A stretch of DNA of 64,000 bases, from assembly GCA_032768795.1 (NCBI GenBank), contig CP136490.1, positions 7,440,001 through 7,504,000 on the forward strand, written 5' to 3'. This document shows, piece by piece, positions 31,332-41,279 of the stretch. The DNA comes from Tremella fuciformis (lineage: Eukaryota > Basidiomycota > Tremellomycetes > Tremellales > Tremellaceae). The stretch's first letter is position 1. Every line of letters starts with the position of its first letter. Under the pieces are notes generated by a model. The model made no database searches and was not told the origin of the DNA. It saw only the letters and a program-made list of their open reading frames with translations. A program made the position numbers and the translations under genes.

Positions 31332-31691
31332 TCAAAGGATCAGGCGGCCCAGTCCAAGGGAGATAAAAACTATGATGAGAAGTGCAAGCAGACGCAGCGA
31401 TGTCGGTCGAGCTCACCTAGTCCGAGAACAGCGCTGGCCTGACCTGCGACTAGGGGACCGCCTGGAGGTCTTTTGGTTTTGAAGGTGCCCATAGCCTTGG
31501 ACTGATACAACGCGTAAGCCCCGATACCGCCAAAGGCTGCAGCACCGGTCAAACGGCACGCCCTGGGTTGATCAGGTCCAAACGTCACAGCCGAAACTGC
31601 GCACGACTCACAAGCAGTCTTTCATCTTTGGCTTGACCTCTGGCGTATGCGCGCCGGACATCGCGCCCGCGCTGCTCACAGGACTGGCCAT
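31332..31691 (-). CDS. Small DUF4536 (DMAC1/Dmo2-like) mitochondrial membrane protein
   Basis: 87 aa from three exons. Start at 31691 (MASPVSSAGAMSGAHTPEVK). Exon 1 ends in PKMKDCL; after a GTGAGT...CCCAG intron the protein continues ACRLTGAAAFGGIGAYALYQ. After a second intron (GTGAGC...CATCATAG) it ends VFISLGLGRLIL at 31332. The DCLACRLTG motif plus two short hydrophobic segments is the signature of DUF4536, whose members include distal membrane-arm assembly component 1 of complex I and fungal Dmo2. The two introns hide it from simple ORF finding. Role in this fungus is inferred from the family only. Confidence 0.82.
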
Positions 31692-31930
31692 GATGCGAAT
31701 CTGGTGAAGAAGAGGGAGCATCCCAGACAATTGCGTTGGTCGAGCTCAGCTACCGTGGGAGAGTCAACGGGCGTTTGCCACCCGATTCAACAACAACAAG
31801 GGAAGCCTGTATGCAACTTCGATCGCCAGTATACGCTGAGGTCATCGTCAATACCAACACCGGGCATGCAGGCCATCATGTTCAACGATCATCATCGTCT
31901 TGCCGAGAGATACTCCGAAACGGACGCACG

Positions 31931-33509
31931 ATGAAGCTGGGATCCGCAGTCGCGTCGATTGTTGAGCTCGCCGCCTCGGTCCTTCTGTGGACGAATCAGT
32001 CGAAGGAGCGACCCGGGTTGCCCGGTCGGTTTGTGCCTTTTGACTCGCTCGAACAGTGCCCGAAATTGAAGCCTCGACCCCATCCTCCCACTTCTGCCAG
32101 GGATGTGTGCGTGAATGCAGCAGAGCTCAATGATCGACTGACATTCAAGTCGCCCAGATGATTTCCGGGTCGTCGTGGCGTTGGGTGATTCTATCACGGC
32201 TGGCCTCGTCGCCCGCAAGGAGCCGGACGAGCCGCACATGAGACAGTCTGAGCTGGTCACTCGTAAGTATAGTCAAAGGTCGGAACGTGACAGCTCAAGC
32301 GCAGCCCTGGGACAATGGCAGGAATACCGCGGCCTCTCGTACCCCATAGGGATGGATGATGATGCCTTGACTATAGCCAAAATCATTGCGCACTACTCCC
32401 CAAACATCACCGGCGGATCTACATCGTATCATCAGCCTGTCTCATGCCCATCAACACTGTGTCACCCTGAGAGCGATGGACTGAATGCTGCGGTCAGTGG
32501 CAGCGTGTCGGCTAGCCTAGTCAGTCAAGTCAGCGGTGGGTCTCGAGCAGATTATAAACTATCCCCTCTATCCTCTCTGACGGTCAGACTTTCTAATTCC
32601 TAAGATCCAAGAGCTCGGCTTGACCGACGAATGGAAATACGTCAACTTAGGCATTGGTGCCAACGATATTTGTGCATTCTGCCTCTCCCGTATGTGGCAG
32701 TGCGACCAGCCTGAAAGAGTCTTATCGCCAGCGAATGCCACTCTCCCTCTGGCGCAGACTCCGAAGCAGTTCGCTGCAAACATCAAGACGGCGGTGGATC
32801 TCCTCCGTGAACACAGTCGTATGCTACCCTTTCCTGAAGCTCGTCGCGCTGACGCATAGCAAACATGATTGTCAACATCAGTAAGCAAGCTCTTGGGAAC
32901 GATATACTGCTCTTGACGCCCAGTCGGGTTGTTCCGGGTCTCGGCCATCTACAAACTCACGCTGAATGATCCGTACTGGTGACTGCTGACATATTGCCAG
33001 AAGATCCAAGCTGAGTGGCAGCTCGGGCCCATTTCGTCCGATTGTCCCACGTTTACCGCTTGAGTGCTCCTGCGCCATGTTGCCGGGCCCAGCTGGCGAC
33101 TTTACCCGTGCCAAAATGGACGAGCTTGGTGAAGCCTACGATGCAGCTGTGTTGGACGTCATCAAGGAGTGGGTGGCGGAGGATGACCCGAGTTTTGCCG
33201 CCATATGGTGCGGGCGCTGTCAGCGGACGCTCAAGAGCTGAGAGCTGACGCGTGGCAGGCAGCCCGGGACTGTCATCGACCTCCGAAATTGGCCCATACA
33301 AGCCCTATCTGCGGTAGACTGCTTTCACCCATCCGAAGCCGCGCATCGACGTGTGGCGGCTGGCTTCTGGAACAGGCTGACGCTGAGCAAGGTGCGTGGA
33401 TGACCTGATCCAAGATTCTCTAACACCGCAGAGAGAGAAGGCCGTGAGGGTCGTATGGGACGAGGGGATCATGGTTCGATGCCTGGAAGACCGCGATCGC
33501 ATTCGATAG
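31931..33509 (+). CDS. Secreted GDSL hydrolase, phospholipase-B1-like
   Basis: Lipid ester hydrolase of the SGNH/GDSL superfamily. The start at 31931 gives a signal-peptide-like N terminus (MKLGSAVASIVELAASVLLW). After an intron (GTGCGT...TTCAAG) the block I motif FRVVVALGDSITAGL holds the nucleophile Ser. Further motifs are YRGLSYPIGMDDDALTIAKI, LNAAVSGSVSASLVSQV (block II Gly), WKYVNLGIGANDICAFC (block III Asn), and the catalytic Asp/His block VDCFHPSEAAHRRVA near 33340. It ends LEDRDRIR at 33509. About eight small exons; several splice choices are mine and forced by the frame. The family includes animal phospholipase B1 and secreted fungal lysophospholipase-like enzymes; the substrate is not determined. 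Confidence 0.85.
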
Positions 33510-33784
33510 CGCCATGATCGATATATTGCATTTTTATCACAGCAGCTCAAGCAGAACAGAAATGGCGCATCGCTTTGCTTTGTACACCCCATTTACCAAT
33601 CCTGTTTGCCAAAATAAAGTTTTGCAATCCCATTCCTTTGATCGATACGCAGACGGGTTTCGCGCTTAAGTAGAAAAGCCCTGCGAAGTACATACCCCTC
33701 CCTCCCCCCTCGCCACCCAATTTCTTTGAGGCGTACTTGATCCGATAGATCTGCATTTCTCGTTTCGCTGCACACTCTCGCACC

Positions 33785-34333
33785 ATGAGAGTTCCATCAG
33801 CTGATACCGATCGTACCCCGAGTTCGGCTCCAGCTTCTACAGGAAACTCCTCTCGAGAAGTCCCCAGCAATACAGTAGAGGAAGGGACATCCGCGCTGAG
33901 GGCAGGCTCAGCGAGACCGGTCTTAGAGATTGGAGTGAGACCCTCCGTCTTTCGTGCAAGAGACGGTTTTTGCACGCTTCAGCCGTCAATGGTCTTCTTA
34001 TATTGTGAGAACACCGGAATCACTGCGAAGTACAACCTGCACTTCGAGTGCAAGGACGAAAACCGGCTGCAGGAAGAAATACATTCAAGCGTTGGTGATT
34101 TTCCGGCAATGGAATATTCAAGAGACTTCTTCCAAACTATCTTGACGCAACAACTTGCTGGAGCCTTGTCAGCTGTCATTAAAGACGCTTCCCCGATCAG
34201 TCACCCTGACGCAACGGAACTCACTCGGATTGCTTCATTCGCTAAGAGCCGCCTGAGTGAAACATTTCATTGGGCGCGATCAGATTCCTTCTATCAGCTA
34301 TCAAGGCCCATCCCAGCCCAGCACAGCCGCTAG
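33785..34333 (+). CDS. Hypothetical protein, 182 aa
   Basis: Single open frame starting MRVPSADTDRTPSSAPAS. It has a disordered Ser/Thr/Pro-rich N terminus and then an apparently folded part (MVFLYCENTGITAKYNLHFE, FPAMEYSRDFFQTILTQQLA, LTRIASFAKSRLSETFHWAR). No family recognised, no signal peptide or membrane helix. Codon content looks coding, but no neighbour gives a clue. Confidence 0.45.
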   Translation: MRVPSADTDRTPSSAPASTGNSSREVPSNTVEEGTSALRAGSARPVLEIGVRPSVFRARDGFCTLQPSMVFLYCENTGITAKYNLHFECKDENRLQEEIHSSVGDFPAMEYSRDFFQTILTQQLAGALSAVIKDASPISHPDATELTRIASFAKSRLSETFHWARSDSFYQLSRPIPAQHSR

Positions 34334-35641
34334 TGGGTAACATCATGTTAATATGCACTCAGTACCCTTTGGCACTGCATGCTACTGATCGCTGACTTGG
34401 CGACTGTCACTCCTCGATCATGGCCAGCAGTTGGGTTTTGGGCGACAGCTCAGGTATGTATCTCATTTCTCCTCGCTCGGGTTCTGTCGTCGAGGTAGTT
34501 TTACTGCGGCGTGGGCCTCTCCCTCAGATCCATAAACTGTAATCCACCGAGATGCTTCGTCTTGATAGTTCCACAAACATGTCAATGGGACCCGCCACTC
34601 AACAAGGAGCGACTGAAAGAGCGCAAGCATTGCTGGAAGCGAGTCTGCGATGAGTGCTTGGTAATTCAAGTCATACGCACAGAGCAGGGGCGAGTTGTAT
34701 CGACTTAAGTTGCAGTATCTATCATTCTGCGCTCAAAGAGCATCAAGCCGTTCCAGGCTCAGACCCGGTCTGACTTTACCCACTAGGAACGTCTGCTGAT
34801 CCACCTAGATCCATTCGATTGATCCAGGCGCCACGCGCCCTCGGACCTGCAGTGACGATTGGAGCAATAGAGGCCTGCCAGGGATCGTTGTGATTTCGGG
34901 AGACCTGTACACAGAGGTTCAATGGCTCACCAAACCCAACACTGAATGCTTACAACCCGAAGTCGGGTCCGAGCCAACGGCTCCCACTCTAGACAGTGAG
35001 CAATGTACACATCAGGGCCGACACAGATACCCCAGCTCTGTGCAGCGCAGTTGCTGAACTCGAGTCATCCTGACCGTATCACATGTGCGCCTACGCAAAA
35101 CATTGAAGCTGAAGACGAATGACACGATACCCCTGTTTTCGAGAGTCGAAATGGGTCCGGGCTGTCTCCAGATGCATGCTCCCGTCTGTTCTATATACGT
35201 CCTTGTTCCCAAGTCCCACATTATGGAGATGCTATGGACCCAGCATGTGATAGACTCCTTCATTATTGAGCGTACATGCAGGTCACCCGAAGAATGGAAC
35301 GGGCAGTACATAATGCCCCGCGATTCCTGGGTCGAAAACATCCAGATCGATCACGTTTGGCGACCAGGGTAGATGCATACTCACGAATGGGTGGAAGCGG
35401 CACTGGCCGATTGCTATATGTGAGACTATGTTGACTGGCAACCATCAGCCCGGAGGATGCGCCACTTCTCCGCACGGACCTGATTTTGTATGTCACGGCT
35501 GATAGATTTCGAATCTCTGGTGAAAGGTGGTCCGCGGCAGCCTGGATCTCAGTGATTTACAAAATCACGCCTGCAAAGCCTTCAAAGTGTTTACCTCTCA
35601 ATCACTCATACTCCAAGTCAAAAAGAGATTAAAAGCACTCG
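34334..35641. other. Region without a firm gene
   Basis: A short open frame at 35085-35372 (+) with hydrophobic/aromatic residues (CSIYVLVPKSHIMEMLWTQH) may be an exon of an uncalled gene that runs through 34.4-35.5 kb. I could not build a spliced model around it. Nothing else identified. Confidence 0.3.
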
Positions 35642-36535
35642 ATGAAACACGGGCACGCCGATGTCTGGGACGATCCTGCTGAAGTGCCTTCCTCCTTCTC
35701 GCGGCGATCGCGCTGACCAAATCAGAGTGATGGCCACTCGGAATCAGGTTTCTCGGTCTCAGGGGAGTCAGAGGTTTCAGACGTACCGGTGGAGAAGCTG
35801 CGTGAAGAAGAGGGAATCCCTCCAGAACCAGAGCCTAGTGTCCTGCACTATGTGCTGATCAACGAGGAGGGACTCAGCTTTCACATCGAGACGGAAGACC
35901 CCATGGGGTCACTCTACAAGGCGAAAGATGGACTCAAGTATGGTCGCTACGAGACGGCAATATGGCACATGCCGTGGGCGCTGCTGCTGGAGGGGGACTG
36001 GAACAGCCTTGAAGTACCAGAGGACATCGTGAAGTTTGTTTCGGCGCCTTGGAAAGCAGACGAAGGGCACCCGAGTGACGAGCACACTGCTCCCAAACAC
36101 GAGTCAGCTCGGAAAGGCTTGGTGACACTGCCTGAGGGCCATCCTCGGGGCACACAAGTGAAACTTACCGAGGCTAATTTTCAGCCATGGGTGGGCGCAA
36201 TACGCTGGAAGAGAGAATATACGTATTCGTTGGCATACAAGACGGCGCGGTTAACCATCAAGTTCAATCACGCAGCACACGACATGTCCTTCAGTCTCTC
36301 AGAAGCGAAGCTCGCTCTGCGTAAGCAGTGGCTGCGGCAGTTTGGGGGCGAGGCTGAGAACTGTACCACTATCGTCAAATCTGAACGCCGAGAAATCATC
36401 GGCGCGGACGGAGCCACCAACAGTGGAAGGGATGTGAGAGAGACCTTGTCGCTCCGAGGGTCTGCGTCGATTTCGAACTTGGCTTCTACTCGTTGTGCTT
36501 CCAGTACAGCGATCTGTTCAACGCAGTGGCCGTGA
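35642..36535 (+). CDS. Hypothetical protein, about 270-340 aa, 3' end unresolved
   Basis: A probable first exon, ATG 35642 (MKHGHADVWDDPAEVPSS), splices over GCTGACCAAATCAG to the long exon covering about 35729-36420. That exon has an acidic region (SESGFSVSGESEVSDVPVEK), then LHYVLINEEGLSFHIETEDP, YETAIWHMPWALLLEGDWNS, and a Lys/Arg-rich helix (LSEAKLALRKQWLRQFGGEA). After about 36420 either the frame stops at 36535 or an intron leads into the +1 frame to 36771 (YSDLFNAVAVNLDDAHMQFS), which would overlap the 3' end of the convergent phosphatase gene. No family recognised. Confidence 0.5.
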
Positions 36536-36765
36536 ATCTGGACGACGCACACATGCAGTTCAGCGATCTAGTCCTCAGGACCGTCTATTGCGTCAGCATC
36601 GCAAGGTGCGTGGCGAAGCGTATCTCGTGGCGATTTGTGTATTTCGGGTCGATGCTTTCATGCAAAAATCTAACAAACATGCTGTATTGGAGCTGCAGAC
36701 AACTTCTTGATCCTAAAGTACCGGGAGATTATGATGCGTGGGGATGTCGATGCCATTTGCCGATG

Positions 36766-38059
36766 CTATAGGAAGTATTCGTGCATGAGCGGTCGTTTTT
36801 GAGGTATCGATCGAGCGTCTTGTGGTGCGCTCTCAAAGACTGGTTTCTTAGCGCGCAGGCGGGGGATGCGATAATTGCACACCTTTGTATTCTTGTCGTA
36901 GATTCTCGTCTAGCTCAAGCAGGCTGGCCACATTGCCACATCTGTAGCAATAATTTGGCGCGCTCCACACAGTAACGATCTTTCGATCAAACATAAGCTG
37001 CGAAGTGAGCTTTGAGCAAGGACTTCGACGACTGGCTGACTTTGAACCCCTCCATCACCAACTGGTGGGCCCTCGCTATCAACTCGATATCGTTATTGTG
37101 GTTGAATTGCTGAACGTCAGCTAAAAGAGCTATGTATAGGCATTACGCACATCTACTACGTCCGCACCGAAGAGAAAGCCTGCTCCTCTAGGTGACATGC
37201 CCCATCCTGGTATATCTGCAGGTCAGACATGAATTATTCAGAGACGTGGAACGGACCATCTGGGTCTGACCAGAGTAGATCGCACATAGGGCCTTCATGC
37301 GGGACCTCTTGCTTCCGATCAATGACTCGAATCTGAAAGCGCGTCAACACGTGCACCAAGGAGCAGCTATCGTCGATAACACACTTGGTCCAGCCTTGCC
37401 ACTGTTGGGCTGAGGCCACCGTGAACGCAGAAGACTCGTCCGTCGACCACTGCACCGAGTGACAAGTAGTCGAAGACATCGCAGCAGTATCGCCAGACGT
37501 TACTCGATCCGTACTTGCGCTGACATTCATCGTAGAAGCCGTATACCTGGGTGATTTGTCGAGACTCGTGGTTCCCTCTAATCAACGTGATGCGATCTGG
37601 ATATCGAACTTTGAGCAGTAGCAAGAGCAGGAACGTCTCCACCGAATAGAACCCTCTATCGACGAAATCACCTGCTCTGTCAGCCGAGCCAAAGCCAGCA
37701 AGATCAGGCAACCCACCCATGAAGATGTAATTCGTCTCTGGGCAGAATCCTCCTATCCGAAACAGCTCCATCAGATCGAAGAATTGGCCATGAATGTCAC
37801 CGCATATCTAAATGATGAGATTCGAGTCAACTGAGACGAAGACAAACCCACTGTCACCGGACTGTCAACATATTGCACATTGCCCTCTTCCATTAGGATC
37901 TCTTTGGCTTTCATGCACAGGTCTTTGACAGCAGCTTCAGGAATGACCTCGCATCTTTTGAGCTGAGATATCTGCCTGCACCCGATCAGCAGGTGTCTCA
38001 CAAGCCGCCATCTGTAGGCCGTGTGCAAGGATGGCTTACTTGTCGAGGTCCGACGACAT
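36766..38059 (-). CDS. PPH3: Protein phosphatase 4 catalytic subunit (PPP family Ser/Thr phosphatase)
   Basis: Metal-dependent Ser/Thr phosphatase acting in DNA-damage recovery, with Psy2/Psy4-type partners in yeast. Start at 38059 (MSSDLDK), intron, then [20 protein letters not shown]. The catalytic core has GDXHG near 37800, GDFVDRG around 37690-37650 (interrupted by an intron), [20 protein letters not shown] and HGGLSP. The PP4-typical segment reads [20 protein letters not shown], followed by [14 protein letters not shown] and [12 protein letters not shown]. The last exons read [20 protein letters not shown], then [20 protein letters not shown], and end in the YFL carboxyl terminus that PP2A-like enzymes methylate. 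Stop at 36766-36768. About eight short introns. The [20 protein letters not shown] wording favours PP4 over PP2A or PP6. Confidence 0.9.
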
Positions 38060-38365
38060 GGCGGCACCCGAATTGGCTGGACGTCCCGGCTCAGCTCAGG
38101 AGAGGCTCCTCCCGCTCCCCACCATACGGTTAACAGCACAGTCAGACCTTCGCGATGCTATTGATCCCGGTCCGGACTGCTGTCTGCCTCGAGAAGCCGA
38201 TTTGAAGGTCGTTTGACGGAGAATGCGTCGCTTGAAAAGTGGATCTGGCGATGCGGTGGCGAAGACAAATGGGGGGATCGGATAAAGATAAGCGGATAGT
38301 GAGGACGACTTGAGCGCGACCACTTTTGTGATGAACACCATAAAGAGGCTCCTGTCCTGAACACA

Positions 38366-39941
38366 ATGGCCTTCAGGTGAGTTTGTTGCATCGTCTCATC
38401 AGTCCACTGAGAACGCAAGCTTCGGAGGGCTCGGCAAATCCACCTCAGCGCCTACGAGTGCTCAGCCTGCGGCAGCTCCGACTTTCTCCTTCTCCAGCGC
38501 GACCGCATCCCAACCAGCTGCTGGGTCCAGCTCATCACCCTTCTCATTCGGCGCGACGAGTAGTCAAACAGCTCAGCCCGGCCAACAAGCGAGCGGTTCA
38601 TCGAGTGCACCATTCTCCTTTGGTCTCCCGGGCTCATCACAACCAGCGCAATCTGCTGCTGGCACGTCGGCGTTGGGAGGATCGCTGTTTGGCCCGAAAT
38701 CGGCAACAACTACGCCCGCGACTGCTCCCGCTGCGGGATCAAGCGGAGGTCTCTTTTCCGGCTTCGGAGGACAACAGAGCACCCAGCAGCCCTCCCAGCA
38801 GGGAGGTGGACTCTTTGGACAGCAAAATGCGGCCAAGCCTGCAGGGAGCCTGTTCGGCTCGACAAGCCAGCCGGCGACCGGGGGAGGGCTTTTTGGCTCG
38901 ACAAATCCAACAGCGGCCGGAGGTGGGCTGTTCGGCTCAGCGACTTCGCAGCAACCGCAGACGTCTCTCTTCGGCCAGCCAGCCGCAGCGCCGACTGGTC
39001 AGACAGGGTTGCTGGGATCTCAGGCCCCAAATCAGCTTCAAGCCTCGACATCCACTCCGGGATTGAGCAAGACTACCAAATTCTCGGACGCACCGGAACC
39101 TGTACAGAGGACTATGGAGCAACTAGAGTGAGTCCAGTCATGTCCTTCATGGCCGTGCTTATCATTAGCTCCTGGATCAAGCAGCAGAAACAAGCTGGCG
39201 AGGGCATCGATGTTGGGCGACTCGGGGGAGCCATCAGGCAAACGTCGGCCGAAGTCAGATCTGCCACGGAGGAGGCATCAGCTTTGACACAAGGACTAGC
39301 TGCGTTGCAGACTTCGTTGAAGCAGCTTCAAGCGAAGTTTGTTGCAGAGGAGGAAGATATCAGGCGCATTGCGGAGATCTGGGACACGTATAAGTCTGTC
39401 GAAGGGCGCCCCGGGGCAATGAGAATCTCGGCTCACTCGCAATTCCCATCAGAGTCTGTTGTTTGGCCCGACTTCATTGGCCCAGCGCTGACTGTAAGCT
39501 TCTTCAGCCGGACTGCTGAGGGAATGGAGGAACGCGTGACCAGATACCGCGCAACCATCACCGTGAGCTCGTTCTTGAGTGACCGAAGAGTGCTGAGACC
39601 AAGCAACTACAACGAGCCATCACCTCACTAGCCAATGAGTCCGAAACACCTTCCCCCGGTGGTAGGACGACCCCCGTCATCCATAGACCAGGCAGGCTAA
39701 TTTGCAGCCGTTGCAACTACGATCTCAAACCATCAGGCTGCGATCCTGAATCTGGCCGCTCACCTAGAATCACTGAATGCTCGTTTGGACACGCTCAAGG
39801 CAGGCTTCAGGCAAGTCTGCAATCTTCTGAGCTGGCCATCGCTGAGTCCACAGCGAGACATACCGTGATCGGACTGGTTCAGCTAGAAACCCTTTCGACG
39901 TCGCACGAGAGGAAAAGGGCATCCCGACGGTGCGAGCATGA
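38366..39941 (+). CDS. FG nucleoporin, Nup58/Nup49 type (Nsp1/Nup62 channel complex)
   Basis: Central-channel nucleoporin. Exon 1 codes MAF and joins FGGLGKSTSAPTSAQ. The N-terminal half is rich in GLFG/FG repeats (SLFGPKS, GGLFSGFGG, GGGLFGQQ, GSLFGSTS, GGGLFGSTN). After about residue 220 comes the structured part: KTTKFSDAPEPVQRTMEQLE, then coiled-coil segments (IRQTSAEVRSATEEASALTQ, LQTSLKQLQAKFVAEEEDIR), then FFSRTAEGMEERVTRYRATI, LESLNARLDTLKAGF and the end NPFDVAREEKGIPTVRA at 39941. The last intron, 39811-39853, is GC-AG (CAG|GCAAGT). The repeat type plus the coiled coil supports Nup58/Nup49 rather than Nsp1. Confidence 0.85.
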
Positions 39942-39983
39942 GTCATCCATCCTTCACTCGTCCTCCATGCATGGCAGGATTTG

Positions 39984-40947
39984 TCATTTTTCATTGAACT
40001 TATACGTCCCTTTATCGATTCTCAAACCTCCCACCCAGATCAACCCATGGGCGACCCATTCGGCAACTAATGTGGTGATCAAGCTGCCGTCAGCGGGGAT
40101 CCGGTCTGGCAGTCATACTCACAATTTCGTCCCCTTGCCAAGATTGGCTGACATGTGATTCAGCCCTTTGGACTGATTCGTCCCTGCGGCGGCGATGCCA
40201 ATGGCCGTGATTGCGAAGACACTGGTTATGATCAATTCCACAAGCGGCCATACGCCTCGCAAATGGTATGCTCGTCGGGTTCGCCAATCTGGCTTCTTGC
40301 CGTCGGTCATCTTGTCCGGCACCTTGCTGAAGGCCGGCGCTGGGTGAAGGGACGGCAACATGAAAATGAGTAGAAATTCGAAGGAGAACCAGAGCCGCTG
40401 CCATGTGTCTAGGTCATCAGCAACCTCCAATCCACGGTCACGACCGTGAGAGTTCTGATACGGACTGATGATCAGCAAGATGCCGGCAATACTGAGACTT
40501 GACCGAATGGCTCTGCGCATGAGCCTGATTCCGTCGAACCCTCCTAGAAAAGTTCGTCATTGCAAGAACTCACGAAGGGAGACCCAGATTCGCTCCAAGT
40601 GCGGAACTGGTCACATCTCCCGAGATCTGATACCCCGGACGCACCACACAGCTCTCGTCCCCCGGCCGGTTCGTGCTCGTCGTTCCGCAATACCCCATAC
40701 ACCCAAACCCCCAATCCGTCAACCCCTCAAGACTGCTGTCGGGCTTATCCACATACACCTCGACCATCCACAAGGGATTCTTGAGCGCGATGCTCGACTT
40801 GTTGGCGTCGGTATAGCTGAGAGGCACGTTGTCGAGCACGATGAGGAAGTACAGTACGGTGCACCCGAGCGAGATTGCGAACGCTAGGAAGTGCGTGAGC
40901 GCCCAGGTTGCAACGACCGAGCCCTCGGTGTGAGTCGGGCCGCCCAT
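39984..40947 (-). CDS. Multi-pass membrane protein, possibly SUR7/PalI-like
   Basis: Start at 40947. Membrane segment 1 (FLAFAISLGCTVLYFLIVLD) is followed by an outside loop of about 80 residues with a CxxxC (FGCMGYCGT), then helices AIRSSLSIAGILLIISPY, LWFSFEFLLIFMLPSLH and LVELIITSVFAITAIGIAAA. The last exon adds a hydrophobic stretch FLITTLVAEWVAHGLIWVGG and ends at 39984. The large first loop with paired Cys followed by three clustered helices resembles the SUR7/PalI superfamily of eisosome and pH-sensing proteins, but this is inferred from topology only. Confidence 0.6.
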
Positions 40948-41279
40948 CGTTCTGATCCGGCTCTAGGTGGCTCTAGGTCTGCGCGCGCGGTAGATACTGA
41001 GTCGAATATGCACGGTCATCGCAGAAAAGTGGCGGTACATGCGGCGGCAATGGGTAGTCTGCAAAGGATCGTGTCAAAGGGCGGGACAACCCAGGCGCTG
41101 CGCGCAAAAAGGAAGGATCGCACTGAACACCGGTCATGCCAGGACCATGCATGATCCGCCCTCGCACGCTGAGATGTACACATATGCTGTACAACAGGAA
41201 TCTGCACAACTTCGACAACTTGCTATGACAATGGGCTATACGTCGCTGTACAACGCCGCGTGAGCTAGACCTGGAAATC
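40948..41279. other. Short intergenic stretch
   Basis: Promoter side of the multi-pass membrane protein gene (- strand) and 3' flank of the Sec14-like gene. No gene seen. Confidence 0.3.
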
